26,445 nucleotides of DNA. Origin: Thermoplasmata archaeon (GTDB taxonomy: Archaea > Thermoplasmatota > Thermoplasmata > Thermoplasmatales > Thermoplasmataceae). Shown here one piece after another: positions 7,838 through 15,849 of this stretch (the first letter of the stretch is position 1; each line of letters starts with the position of its first letter). The DNA lies in contig JAJYRT010000008.1 in assembly GCA_021793945.1 (NCBI GenBank), positions 1 through 26,445 of the forward strand. Reading direction: 5' to 3'. Under the pieces are notes generated by a model, which saw only the letters and a list, made by a program, of their open reading frames with translations, had not been told where the DNA came from and ran no database searches. A program made the translations under genes and the position numbers.

Positions 7838-7940
7838 GTATTCACCGTAAGTTATTTTACTATAAGTGAAGTTAGCTTACCATATAATAATTTCGCAATC
7901 GTCAATTCTCGGAAAAGTATTTTATCAAAACTATCGATAT

Positions 7941-8250
7941 GGTCAGGCTGAACTTGGCCGGGAAGCTAGGCACTTCCTGTTACCCGAAGTCTATACGCGG
8001 GGGCGACAGCCAGGGAAGACCAACCGGACTTCTGCCAGGCCCCATGGAGTCCGTGAAATTCTGTCCCTTTGGATCGAAGGACCAGCAAGGCAGACTCAAA
8101 GGAGACTGCCCTGCTGGCTTACCAGAAGACCCCGCCAGGTCCGGAAGGGAGCAACGGTATTCTGGACTCTTGATGCTGAAGGGGTGCGGGACAGAGACGA
8201 GATGGGGGGCACCTGACAGGACATTCGGCCCGACCCTGGTGAGTTCAGCG
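7941..8250 (+). ncRNA. Signal recognition particle RNA (7S RNA)
   Basis: The diagnostic SRP54-binding hairpin (helix 8) is at about 8131-8165: GCCAGGTCCGGAAGGGAGCA closely matches the universal SRP RNA consensus. The ends pair with each other: GCTGAACT at 7947-7954 is complementary to AGTTCAGC at 8242-8249, closing the long helix 5 as expected for the archaeal 7S RNA of about 300 bases. The region is GC-rich compared with the AT-rich flanks. A TATA-like GTATTTTATC lies near 7917-7926, about 25 bases before the proposed 5' end. Apparent ORFs inside this stretch are spurious. The exact ends are estimates to within several bases. Confidence 0.93.
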
Positions 8251-8270
8251 TTATTGTATCCGGAGGAAGG

Positions 8271-9413
8271 ATGTCCAAAATAATTCAGGACCCTATAAAC
8301 GGGCCCATAAAAGTGGAGGGTTTTGTTGAGGAACTGATAGATTCACCGGAGTTCCAGAGATTGAGGTACATCAAGCAGCTGGGGCTTCTGAACCTTGTAT
8401 TTCCAGGCGCGAACCACACCAGATTCGAGCATTCCCTCGGTACTTATTACATTGCAAGCTTCATGGGAGAGTACTTCCACATTGAAGACAGGGATTTGCT
8501 CCTGGCTGCCTCCCTTCTTCATGATATAGGGCACCCACCAATGAGCCACAGCCTTGAGGAGATTTTCTTGAAGCTTTACGGCAAAGATCATCAGGGTGTT
8601 GGCAGCAGCATTATTTCAGGTTCCGGGGAATATTCTGGCAGTAACATTCCAGCCATTCTCGAGAGATATTCCATAGACCCCGCACTGGTCGGAAAGATCG
8701 TGAAGGAAGGCAGCAGGGAGTTCCCGCTGATATCATCTATCATAAGCGGTAGCATAGATGCCGATGAGCTTGATTACCTGAGGAGGGACGCCTTTTTCAC
8801 CGGAGTTGCCATAGGGCTGGTGGATCACATGAGGATAATAAACACCATTCGGGTGGATAAGGATACTTTTGTAATCGAGGAGAAAGGGATACCCTCTGCT
8901 GAATCACTTCTTATCTCAAGGGTGCTGATGTACAATTCTGTTTATTTTCACAAAACGGGAAGAATTGCCCAGAATATGCTTGGCATCGCGTTGTCATCTG
9001 CTGGCGAAAGGCCCGTGGATCCATTCAGCATGAATGACTGGGAGTTCGTGGAATTTCTGAGGGCCCGGGAAAAGTCATCGGGGATAATTGAGGACATACT
9101 CAACCGGAGGTTGTTCAAGCGTGTAAAACAGTACAATTACTCCTCACATAAGCTTATGGCTATCAATGAGGCACTTGAATCGCTTGCCAATACAGCCTTT
9201 ATTGTCGATGTGATTCCTCCAATCAGCTTTTCAGGCAAGGACCGCATTAAAAGTGAGATCAGGGCGATGAGAGGTGGAAGAACGGACCAGATTGAAAATA
9301 TATCCCCTCTCGTTAGGGCTCTGGGAGAGACGCTTGATACGCGCAGCATAATAGTTTCGGCAAGGAAAGATTCGGTCAAGGAAATAGAGGGGGCGCTTCA
9401 CGGCCTGCCTTAA
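8271..9413 (+). CDS. HD-domain phosphohydrolase (COG1078 type)
   Basis: A 380-residue HD-superfamily metal-dependent phosphohydrolase. The metal-binding residues are visible: H54 in RFEHS, H84-D85 in LLHDIGHPP with MSHS just after, and the Asp in DADELDYLRRD at about 160-170. The family has relatives that hydrolyse dNTPs or other nucleotides; the substrate here cannot be read from sequence. The ATG at 8271 has GGAGGAAGG directly upstream. It begins only about 20 bases after the SRP RNA, leaving little room for a separate promoter, and its last four bases overlap the convergent GNAT gene. Confidence 0.88.
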   Translation: MSKIIQDPINGPIKVEGFVEELIDSPEFQRLRYIKQLGLLNLVFPGANHTRFEHSLGTYYIASFMGEYFHIEDRDLLLAASLLHDIGHPPMSHSLEEIFLKLYGKDHQGVGSSIISGSGEYSGSNIPAILERYSIDPALVGKIVKEGSREFPLISSIISGSIDADELDYLRRDAFFTGVAIGLVDHMRIINTIRVDKDTFVIEEKGIPSAESLLISRVLMYNSVYFHKTGRIAQNMLGIALSSAGERPVDPFSMNDWEFVEFLRAREKSSGIIEDILNRRLFKRVKQYNYSSHKLMAINEALESLANTAFIVDVIPPISFSGKDRIKSEIRAMRGGRTDQIENISPLVRALGETLDTRSIIVSARKDSVKEIEGALHGLP

Positions 9414-9880
9414 AGATTCTTGACCATCCTGTATGCCCCTCTGCTTTCGTGGTGCTTCAGGCTATAATAGTTGTCAAGGTGTCCAGTTATTTCATATCCA
9501 TGATCCTTGTAGAATTTAATAGCGCTTTCATTTTTATCCCGGACCTCCAGAATGGATATTTTTCCCCCCCTCTGCTTCATCTGCTTCTCTATCTCAAAAA
9601 GCAATATGGCTCCGATTCCTTTCTTCTGTGAATCAGGATGCACAGCGATGCTCTCTATGTCGAACACTCCCTGTTCCATGGGCATGGCCACCGCATACCC
9701 CATGATCCTTTTCTCCTCTTCAGCTATGACATTGAAGGACCCAGGTGAGCTGAATATCTTTCTGAGCATGCGTCTGGAATATGGCCCTACCGTAAAGGAT
9801 TGATTCTCAAGCCGCTTTATCTCGGCAAGATCCTCCAGATAGAAATGTCTCAGTATCAACAGTGCAGTAACATTTGCCAT
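9410..9880 (-). CDS. GNAT-family N-acetyltransferase (RimI-like)
   Basis: A 156-residue single-domain GNAT enzyme. Motif A is clear: SIAVHPDSQKKGIGAILL (residues 77-94) with the acetyl-CoA binding Q-K-K-G-I-G at 85-90. The next block EVRDKNESAIKFYKDHGY is the classic motif B of RimI/Ard1-type protein N-terminal acetyltransferases. A role in acetylating protein N-termini is therefore likely, but small-molecule substrates cannot be excluded. On the minus strand ATTATAAAAT at 9901-9910 lies about 25 bases before the ATG, so the mRNA is probably leaderless. This promoter abuts the inverted repeat that also faces ribB. Confidence 0.88.
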   Translation of the reverse strand: MANVTALLILRHFYLEDLAEIKRLENQSFTVGPYSRRMLRKIFSSPGSFNVIAEEEKRIMGYAVAMPMEQGVFDIESIAVHPDSQKKGIGAILLFEIEKQMKQRGGKISILEVRDKNESAIKFYKDHGYEITGHLDNYYSLKHHESRGAYRMVKNL

Positions 9881-9906
9881 CTTATTATCTTTTAAATCAA
9901 ATTTTA

Positions 9907-9946
9907 TAATTACTCATAATTGGGTAATTACGCAAATATTTATAAT
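9907..9946. promoter_or_regulatory. Divergent promoter region with inverted repeat before ribB
   Basis: TAATTAC at 9907-9913 and GTAATTA at 9924-9930 form a perfect 7-bp inverted repeat with a 10-base spacer. The ribB TATA box (TTTATAAT, about 9939-9946) follows at once on the plus strand, about 30 bases before the ATG at 9975. On the other side the repeat overlaps the TATA box of the GNAT gene. The layout suits an operator. Archaeal riboflavin genes are known to be controlled by RbkR in relatives; whether this is an RbkR site is inference. Confidence 0.5.
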
Positions 9947-10641
9947 TAACATAGGGATCATCAGGGGAAAACGTATGATAGACGAATCTTTAGGGAGTCT
10001 CGCTAGCGGGAGACCCATACTCATTTTTGACGCATCTGATCGCGAAGGCGAGACAGATATAGTTGTCCCGTCCCAATTCATCACACCCGAAATTGTCCGT
10101 TTCATGAGAAAAAATGGCGGTGGTCTCATATGCACCACCGTAAAAGGCGATTTTGCTAGGCAGTCCGGGCTGTTCTATCTTGAAGACATACTTAGAAATC
10201 AGTATGGGAAGGATTCTGAGATAACAAGGGCAGACGACATGAAATATGACAAGAACAGTTCATTCAGCCTGACAATAAATCACAGATCCACGTTCACCGG
10301 TATTTCAGACAGGGATCGTTTCCTGACTATATCTGAGCTTGCAGGATTCATCTCGAGTTCAAAGAGAATGCCCGATATAAGCAAGGAATTCGCGAAGTTA
10401 TTCAGGGCTCCCGGACACGTAATACTCCTGATTGCGAGAGATGGTTATTTCAGCGAGAGGAGAGGGCATACTGAACTCAGCACGTATATGGTAGAGAAAG
10501 CTGGCCTTACCCCCTCGGCAACTATCGTCGAGATGCTCAGCGATACCGGTAATTCAATGACCAGGGCTGAAGCCATGGAATTTGCGCGTGAACATTCGCT
10601 AAGTTTTATAGACGGAAAGGAGATTATCGATTCGTGGTTGA

Positions 10642-11555
<914 letters not shown>

Positions 11556-11563
11556 GTGTTGTT

Positions 11564-11971
11564 ATGAAAATAGGAATAGTAGTATCGGAATACAACTTCG
11601 ACATAACCAGCATGATGCTGGAGCGGGCTATTGAGGAAGCCAGGTTTCTTGGTGTAGATATATTCAGGACAATCAAGGTCCCCGGGACATTTGACATACC
11701 ACTTGGCGTTAAAAAGCTCCTTCAATACAAGGAAGTGGATGGAGTAGTTACACTGGGTGCTGTCATAAAGGGGGAAACTGGACACGACGAGATTATAATG
11801 CAGAATTCTGCCAGAAAAATTGAAGATCTCATGATCGAATTCTCAAAACCGGTTGCTCTGGGAATATCAGGTCCGGGTGAGACAAGGCTGCAGGCACAGG
11901 CGAGGATAGAAATGGCAAAGGATGCCGTGCAGAGTGTTGTCAAGATGATAAAGAGACTTGCCGAAGCATAG
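11564..11971 (+). CDS. ribH: 6,7-dimethyl-8-ribityllumazine synthase
   Basis: Condenses the ribB product with the ribitylamino-uracil to form lumazine. Motifs: EYNFDI (9-14) with the aromatic substrate contact, PGTFDIP (40-46), and VIKGETGHDEI (67-77) with the probable catalytic His74. The 135-residue length is normal for archaeal RibH. It follows riboflavin synthase by eight bases and is followed 15 bases later by a hydrolase gene on the same strand. Confidence 0.93.
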   Translation: MKIGIVVSEYNFDITSMMLERAIEEARFLGVDIFRTIKVPGTFDIPLGVKKLLQYKEVDGVVTLGAVIKGETGHDEIIMQNSARKIEDLMIEFSKPVALGISGPGETRLQAQARIEMAKDAVQSVVKMIKRLAEA

Positions 11972-11986
11972 AATGGAGATACTGGA

Positions 11987-12598
11987 ATGAAAATCAGCGA
12001 AAACATCGAACTTATAGACGGCACCATAGCGAACTGCTACTCTGTCAATCTGGAAGGTAAAGCCGTCCTTGTAGATGTTGGAATGAAAGGTTCCGGAAGA
12101 AAAATCATCGATTTTTACCGCAATATCGGAGTAAGTCCTGAACTGATACTGATCACTCACTACCATCCGGATCACGTTGGAGGGTTATTCATCCTATCAG
12201 AGGAGTTCCACCCGCAGATATACGTGCCGGACTCTGAAGCTGAGGTTATCGCCGGGCATTCTAAAATTATACCTGCAAAGAGCCTAAGGTCAAAATTGAT
12301 AGGTTCGATCGCCAGGACAAAACCGGTGACGGATGTCAATCCGGTATCGAAACTCAGCCTTCAAGGGTTGCAGGTCGTGGACACGAAGGGCCATACGCCG
12401 GGCAGCACATCATATTATTTTCCTTCACTGAAGGCACTTTTCGTTGGCGATGCGGTGAGTGTCAGGAACGGAAAAATGGAAATAAACAGGGCCTTCACAC
12501 TGGATTACCCCGCGGCAGAAAAATCCAGGGATCGGATTTTGCAGTTCCACGGTGTGACAGTCTATCCCGGTCACGGCAAGCCCGTTGTTATTTCATGA
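11987..12598 (+). CDS. Metallo-beta-lactamase-fold hydrolase
   Basis: A 203-residue MBL-fold enzyme of the glyoxalase II-like group. The metal site T-H-x-H-x-D-H is THYHPDH (57-63); the third and fourth ligands are suggested by KGHTPGS near residue 130-136, VGDAV near 151 and the final PGHG. The substrate cannot be read from sequence. GGAGATACTGGA lies before the ATG. It is 15 bases after ribH and may be the last gene of the riboflavin operon, though a link to flavin metabolism is only positional. The 3' end overlaps the convergent mptA gene by six bases. Confidence 0.85.
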   Translation: MKISENIELIDGTIANCYSVNLEGKAVLVDVGMKGSGRKIIDFYRNIGVSPELILITHYHPDHVGGLFILSEEFHPQIYVPDSEAEVIAGHSKIIPAKSLRSKLIGSIARTKPVTDVNPVSKLSLQGLQVVDTKGHTPGSTSYYFPSLKALFVGDAVSVRNGKMEINRAFTLDYPAAEKSRDRILQFHGVTVYPGHGKPVVIS

Positions 12599-13480
12599 AT
12601 ATTTTCTTGTCTCGCCGGCAGTAAGCTCAATATCGGCAAACGCGTCATGATTGTGCAGGCTTTCCTCACTTCGCGACATTATTCTAATTATGGCGTCATC
12701 TTCGAGCATGTCTATTCCATTACAGATCGCTCTTGCTATGTCTCTGGCCACGTCTTCGACAAAGCGTGGATTTTCGTGGTTCCTAAGGACGAACATGTCC
12801 GATTCCCTGTCTGTCTGGACGCTTGCAAGTGGGCCTCCAGATACTGACTCTATCAGTTCAATGATCCTGTCAGGTTCAGGGACATAAGTCCTGAAATTGG
12901 ATATTGTGACTGAAAGCCTGTTGCGCTGGCTATGGGTAACTGCAGGTATCTTATTCAGGAAGCCGGCTTGGTCTGGGTATCTCTCTGCAAGAATCGATCT
13001 AGTTCCTTCCATTGTGCAGGGGCAGGCCGTGAATATTGTTGTTCTCAGCACGAATGAATTTATCTCAGTCCCATCCGATCTTGATTCGCTGGAATACTCA
13101 ATCTTGTATGGAACATAACTTTTCATTTTATTGGTGCCATCAAACTCCCTCAGGTATGTAGCCTCAATCTTAACCGCCGCATGTTTGCTGTATGGATTGC
13201 TCTTAAGAACAAGCCTGGCAATGCGTCGTACGATCTCGAAGGTATTCTCAACAGGTTTTCCTATCTCAGAAATAACGGGATCCAGCATGCTGGAAAAGTG
13301 TGCGCCCCTCATTTCTGCTGGGAGATCAACGCTGACCGATACAGTTGCAATCGACTCAGTTCGCTTCCCGCCGAAGACAAGCTTAATTGGGGTCTTGTAA
13401 CCATCTATCCCCACGTTTCCTATTGGCAGGTTTACACGAGGGGTATCATCCTGAGGTATCTTTCTCCCGGTCTGTTTCAT
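12593..13480 (-). CDS. mptA: GTP cyclohydrolase, MptA/FolE2 (type IB) family
   Basis: A 295-residue member of the metal-dependent GTP cyclohydrolase IB family. In archaea MptA opens and cyclises GTP to dihydroneopterin 2',3'-cyclic phosphate, the entry to pterin and often to archaeosine or folate-like cofactors. Family blocks: DLPAEMRGAHFSSM (residues 53-66), TACPCTMEGTR with the metal-binding Cys, THSQRNRLSV, and FVEDVARDIA in the C-terminal half. It is the last gene of a tight set after the KEOPS-type gene and prefoldin beta, and its ATG overlaps the prefoldin stop by four bases. Confidence 0.9.
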   Translation of the reverse strand: MKQTGRKIPQDDTPRVNLPIGNVGIDGYKTPIKLVFGGKRTESIATVSVSVDLPAEMRGAHFSSMLDPVISEIGKPVENTFEIVRRIARLVLKSNPYSKHAAVKIEATYLREFDGTNKMKSYVPYKIEYSSESRSDGTEINSFVLRTTIFTACPCTMEGTRSILAERYPDQAGFLNKIPAVTHSQRNRLSVTISNFRTYVPEPDRIIELIESVSGGPLASVQTDRESDMFVLRNHENPRFVEDVARDIARAICNGIDMLEDDAIIRIMSRSEESLHNHDAFADIELTAGETRKYS

Positions 13481-13842
13481 GCTTTGCCTTTTCGGGCTTC
13501 ATCGTACTTCTTCTTAAGAATCTCTTCCAGTTCCCTGTATTTTTCCTCCAGCGAGGCCTGCTGCTTCTCAAGTGTCTTGATCCTTATTTCGCTCAGCTCT
13601 TTCTGTTCTGAGAGTTCATCTATCAGTTTCTTTCTGCTCTCCACCTCATACAGTACTGGCCCTACATTCTTGAATACCTTGACTCCGTCATTAATGCCAT
13701 TGAGTTCCTTAATGGTCTTGTCGAGTTCCTTAATTCTCACATCCAGCTGGTATTTCTGGGTAGCGACCTGTTCTATCTGGGTCTCAAGTTGCTGTGCCTG
13801 CTTGATCTGGTTCTGTAAATAAGCGCTCAAATTAGGTTCCAT
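13477..13842 (-). CDS. pfdB: Prefoldin beta subunit
   Basis: A 121-residue all-helical chaperone subunit. Two long coiled coils (about residues 5-45 and 75-118) flank a beta-hairpin region with the motif VFKNVGPVLYEVE, the classic prefoldin beta signature (x-x-x-VGPVL). The hexamer with prefoldin alpha captures unfolded proteins and passes them to the thermosome. It starts directly after the stop of the Pcc1-type gene with no gap and overlaps mptA, so the three are one operon. Confidence 0.94.
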   Translation of the reverse strand: MEPNLSAYLQNQIKQAQQLETQIEQVATQKYQLDVRIKELDKTIKELNGINDGVKVFKNVGPVLYEVESRKKLIDELSEQKELSEIRIKTLEKQQASLEEKYRELEEILKKKYDEARKGKA

Positions 13843-14070
13843 TTATTTCACTTCCTTCAATATTTTCTCGATCATGATTAGCCACCGGGTCAGCGAACTT
13901 ACGCTCGCTCTTAATGAAACTGAATCAGGTGCTTCTATATAAATATAGGAATCCTCACCGGTTACGAATGTCATCTTACCCCGGCCCACCCGGTCATCCT
14001 GCTCAGGCTGCATTGTGGAAAGGTACCTCGAAAATTCTGGATCATTAACCCGGACCCTTACCCTGTACAT
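13843..14070 (-). CDS. KEOPS Pcc1-family protein (possible Pcc2)
   Basis: A 75-residue small alpha/beta protein of the Pcc1 family. KEOPS makes the t6A modification of tRNAs that read ANN codons. Pattern: strand, YLSTMQPEQDDRV in the place of the usual L-x-P-E/D-N motif, two strands, then an amphipathic helix SLRASVSSLTRWL. In archaea a divergent Pcc1 paralogue, Pcc2, has been described as a fifth KEOPS subunit, and small genes of this type commonly sit next to prefoldin beta. A second, more typical Pcc1-like gene is at 23564-23779, so this one may be Pcc2. TTATTTATC on the minus strand near 14091-14099 gives a leaderless start. Confidence 0.7.
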   Translation of the reverse strand: MYRVRVRVNDPEFSRYLSTMQPEQDDRVGRGKMTFVTGEDSYIYIEAPDSVSLRASVSSLTRWLIMIEKILKEVK

Positions 14071-14236
14071 CAGTTATCATATGCTTTATTCAGATAAATA
14101 ATGTTAGACAGCCTGGAATTTGGCAGAAAGCGTTATACCCGCGAAAGAGGCATCCTTTTCAAAGGCAGCTAAACGAGAAGGTATGTGACGCCTTCCCTGC
14201 GAAAGTATTAAATTTCATATATGATAACTTGCCAGT

Positions 14237-14311
14237 GGGCTCGTGGCCTAGTTTGGATAAGGCACCGTCCTTCTAAGTCGGTGATCGAGGGTCCAAATCC
14301 CTCCGAGCCCG
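14237..14311 (+). tRNA. tRNA-Arg (anticodon TCT)
   Basis: Cloverleaf: acceptor GGGCTCG/CGAGCCC with discriminator G, D stem GCCT/AGGC, anticodon stem CCGTC/GTCGG, anticodon loop CTTCTAA (anticodon TCT, Arg), T stem GAGGG/CCCTC with loop TCCAAAT. One T-T mismatch at positions 30:40 of the anticodon stem. No CCA is encoded. A TATA-like CATATATGA lies near 14216-14224. Confidence 0.93.
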
Positions 14312-14319
14312 TATCGCAC

Positions 14320-14400
14320 AATACGTAGTTGTATTGAGAAACGCCGAGGGAAATGCTATGAAGACCCGCAACTAGGGCCGGATAATGGCCCTTTGTACCA
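14320..14400 (+). ncRNA. Possible structured RNA after tRNA-Arg
   Basis: A dense set of complementary segments follows the tRNA. TAGTTG (14326-14331) pairs with CAACTA (14369-14374); GGGCC (14375-14379) pairs with GGCCC (14387-14391) right next to it; AATAC/GTATT also pair locally (14320-14335). An ACA trinucleotide follows (14399-14402). This may be a small RNA (an H/ACA-type guide is one option) or a 3'-end signal of the tRNA transcript. No C/D boxes were convincing. Confidence 0.25.
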
Positions 14401-14434
14401 CAAAAGCAATATTAAGCACTAATTTTTAGGATTT

Positions 14435-14638
14435 ATGGTAGTTACAGGATTGGCGATTGCAAAAGCAGCATTGACAGCTATTGGGATAGGAAGTGCTGGA
14501 GTTGCGGCAGTAGCAGTAGGATACCCGCACGGGCTGGAAGTAGCATTGCAGAATGTACCAGGAATGACTCATGCACATAGTGTGCTGGAGGGTCTCTGGC
14601 ATTCATTTCCAGGACGAGGCGGCCCCCCTGGGCATTAA
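14435..14638 (+). CDS. Small hydrophobic protein, 67 residues
   Basis: Not recognised. The first 30 residues are Ala/Gly/Val-rich and hydrophobic (a likely single membrane helix), followed by a His- and Gly-rich tail ending GRGGPPGH. An AT-rich AATATTAAG near 14408-14416 lies about 23 bases before the ATG, which suits a leaderless mRNA. No other supporting homology is visible; it could be a small membrane peptide or a chance ORF. Confidence 0.45.
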   Translation: MVVTGLAIAKAALTAIGIGSAGVAAVAVGYPHGLEVALQNVPGMTHAHSVLEGLWHSFPGRGGPPGH

Positions 14639-14701
14639 ATTGACCTATCATTGTGGGAAAGGAATGAAAATACAGGAAATGTAAGGGTGCCAGTAGAAGA
14701 T

Positions 14702-15202
14702 TCACTGTTGGTAAGCCGATGCAATAATCCCGCTTGACGCAGTATCAATGAAGGCTATCCTCGTTACGAACTGATGTGCATTGTTTTCCTTTATGGATAT
14801 GAAATCCAGGGGGGAGAACGTCGTACTACCACTACCCTTTGTAAGGTTGGCCACTATGTGTTTCGTCAAATTCGTACCATGGGGGCCTATGCTCAATAAT
14901 GAAACTGTTGTTATGTTGCCGGTGTTAAGCGTGACCATCAACCTGACGTACGAAAGCGATATATTTCCCGAGACGGATTCTATGTACACGATATAACTAC
15001 CAGTCCCTGTTCCATTTGATGCTAACTTGGTCATGTTGACCACGGCAATGTTGGCTTGAGGCGTCAGGGCCGGGGCGTTGGAAAAGTATCCTCCGACGAT
15101 TGAATACAGCGTTGACGCGAGGGTCACGGTTATGGCGATAAGCAAAATTGTCGCTATGATCGGTGATACTGCATTATCATTCCTTAATACTACTTCCTTC
15201 AT
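14702..15202 (-). CDS. Archaeal type IV pilin-like protein
   Basis: A class III-signal protein of the archaeal pilin N-terminal domain family (DUF1628-type). The N-terminus MKEVVLRNDNAVSPIIATILLIA, split as MKEVVLRND / NAVSPIIATILLIAITV, shows the charged leader, the A-V-S-P-I-I-A-T-I-L-L core and a single membrane helix. The remaining 130 residues are Ser/Thr/Asn-rich with several N-x-S/T sequons. Such proteins form adhesion pili or decorate the cell surface after cleavage by a PibD/EppA-type peptidase. The ATG at 15202 is preferred to the TTG at 15211; a TATA-like element near 15232-15240 (minus strand) supports a very short leader. No pilus motor genes are nearby. Confidence 0.85.
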   Translation of the reverse strand: MKEVVLRNDNAVSPIIATILLIAITVTLASTLYSIVGGYFSNAPALTPQANIAVVNMTKLASNGTGTGSYIVYIESVSGNISLSYVRLMVTLNTGNITTVSLLSIGPHGTNLTKHIVANLTKGSGSTTFSPLDFISIKENNAHQFVTRIAFIDTASSGIIASAYQQ

Positions 15203-15391
15203 GTAGGTCAATATGTAAACACCTGTGTAGCTCTATATGTTTTAGGCGGTCAGCATGATTTTCCTTCGCGTGTTCATGATGCTGGTATTGCTGGTTGAAA
15301 TTTCATTCCTGGCATGCGCTTTATGATCTTATCAAGAAAAATTATCGGGATGGCGAAATTAAGTTATTTAACAATGAGCTAATGGTGAAGT

Positions 15392-15826
15392 ATGCTTCTT
15401 TCATTCAGATATGAAAAAGGGAACGGATTCTTAACAGACGTGGATGGAAAAGACTCGGTCAGGATCAAGAACTCGCTGTCGGACAATGCACAGAATTTCA
15501 GCCCAACAGAACTCCTGGTTCTCTCTATAGGATCCTGCACAAGCGATGATGTCCTCTCTATCCTTCAGAAGATGAAGCAGCCATACAAATCTTACAGGTG
15601 CATTCTTGAAGCTGAGAGGGAGGAGGAGATTCCGAAGACGCTCAAGAGGGTGAATATAACTTATGATCTGAGCGGAGATCTTGATCCTGAACAGGTAAGG
15701 AAAGCTGTGAACCTTTCACTTTCTAAATACTGTTCGGTCTCAATACTGGTCAAGCGAGGCGGCACAAAGGTAACACATTCCATAATAATCAACGAAAAGA
15801 AGATAGACGATCGCATATCCCTCTGA
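15392..15826 (+). CDS. OsmC/Ohr-family protein
   Basis: A 144-residue OsmC-fold protein. The two conserved redox Cys are in place: C49 in SIGSCTSDDV and C114 in SKYCSVS, the positions used by OsmC/Ohr peroxidases to reduce organic hydroperoxides. It lacks the Ohr-type Arg context I would expect and is closer to the general OsmC (YhfA-like) group, so a peroxidase role is probable but not certain. TTATTTAAC near 15364-15372 about 25 bases before the ATG indicates a leaderless transcript. Confidence 0.88.
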   Translation: MLLSFRYEKGNGFLTDVDGKDSVRIKNSLSDNAQNFSPTELLVLSIGSCTSDDVLSILQKMKQPYKSYRCILEAEREEEIPKTLKRVNITYDLSGDLDPEQVRKAVNLSLSKYCSVSILVKRGGTKVTHSIIINEKKIDDRISL

Positions 15827-15849
15827 TCTGAGGTTGAGAGTGATTGCCC

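Noticed and set aside
7838..7890. Cobalamin riboswitch before the btuF operon
   Set aside because: The leader is only about 20 bases by the TATA position and shows no B12-box sequence; only short GTAAG/CTTAC repeats are seen.
7866..8283. Open reading frames across the SRP RNA on both strands
   Set aside because: They come from the GC-rich structured RNA; residue content is unlike the neighbouring proteins.
14351..14400. C/D box guide RNA after tRNA-Arg
   Set aside because: ATGAAGA resembles a C box with one mismatch but no CTGA D box was found at a fitting distance.
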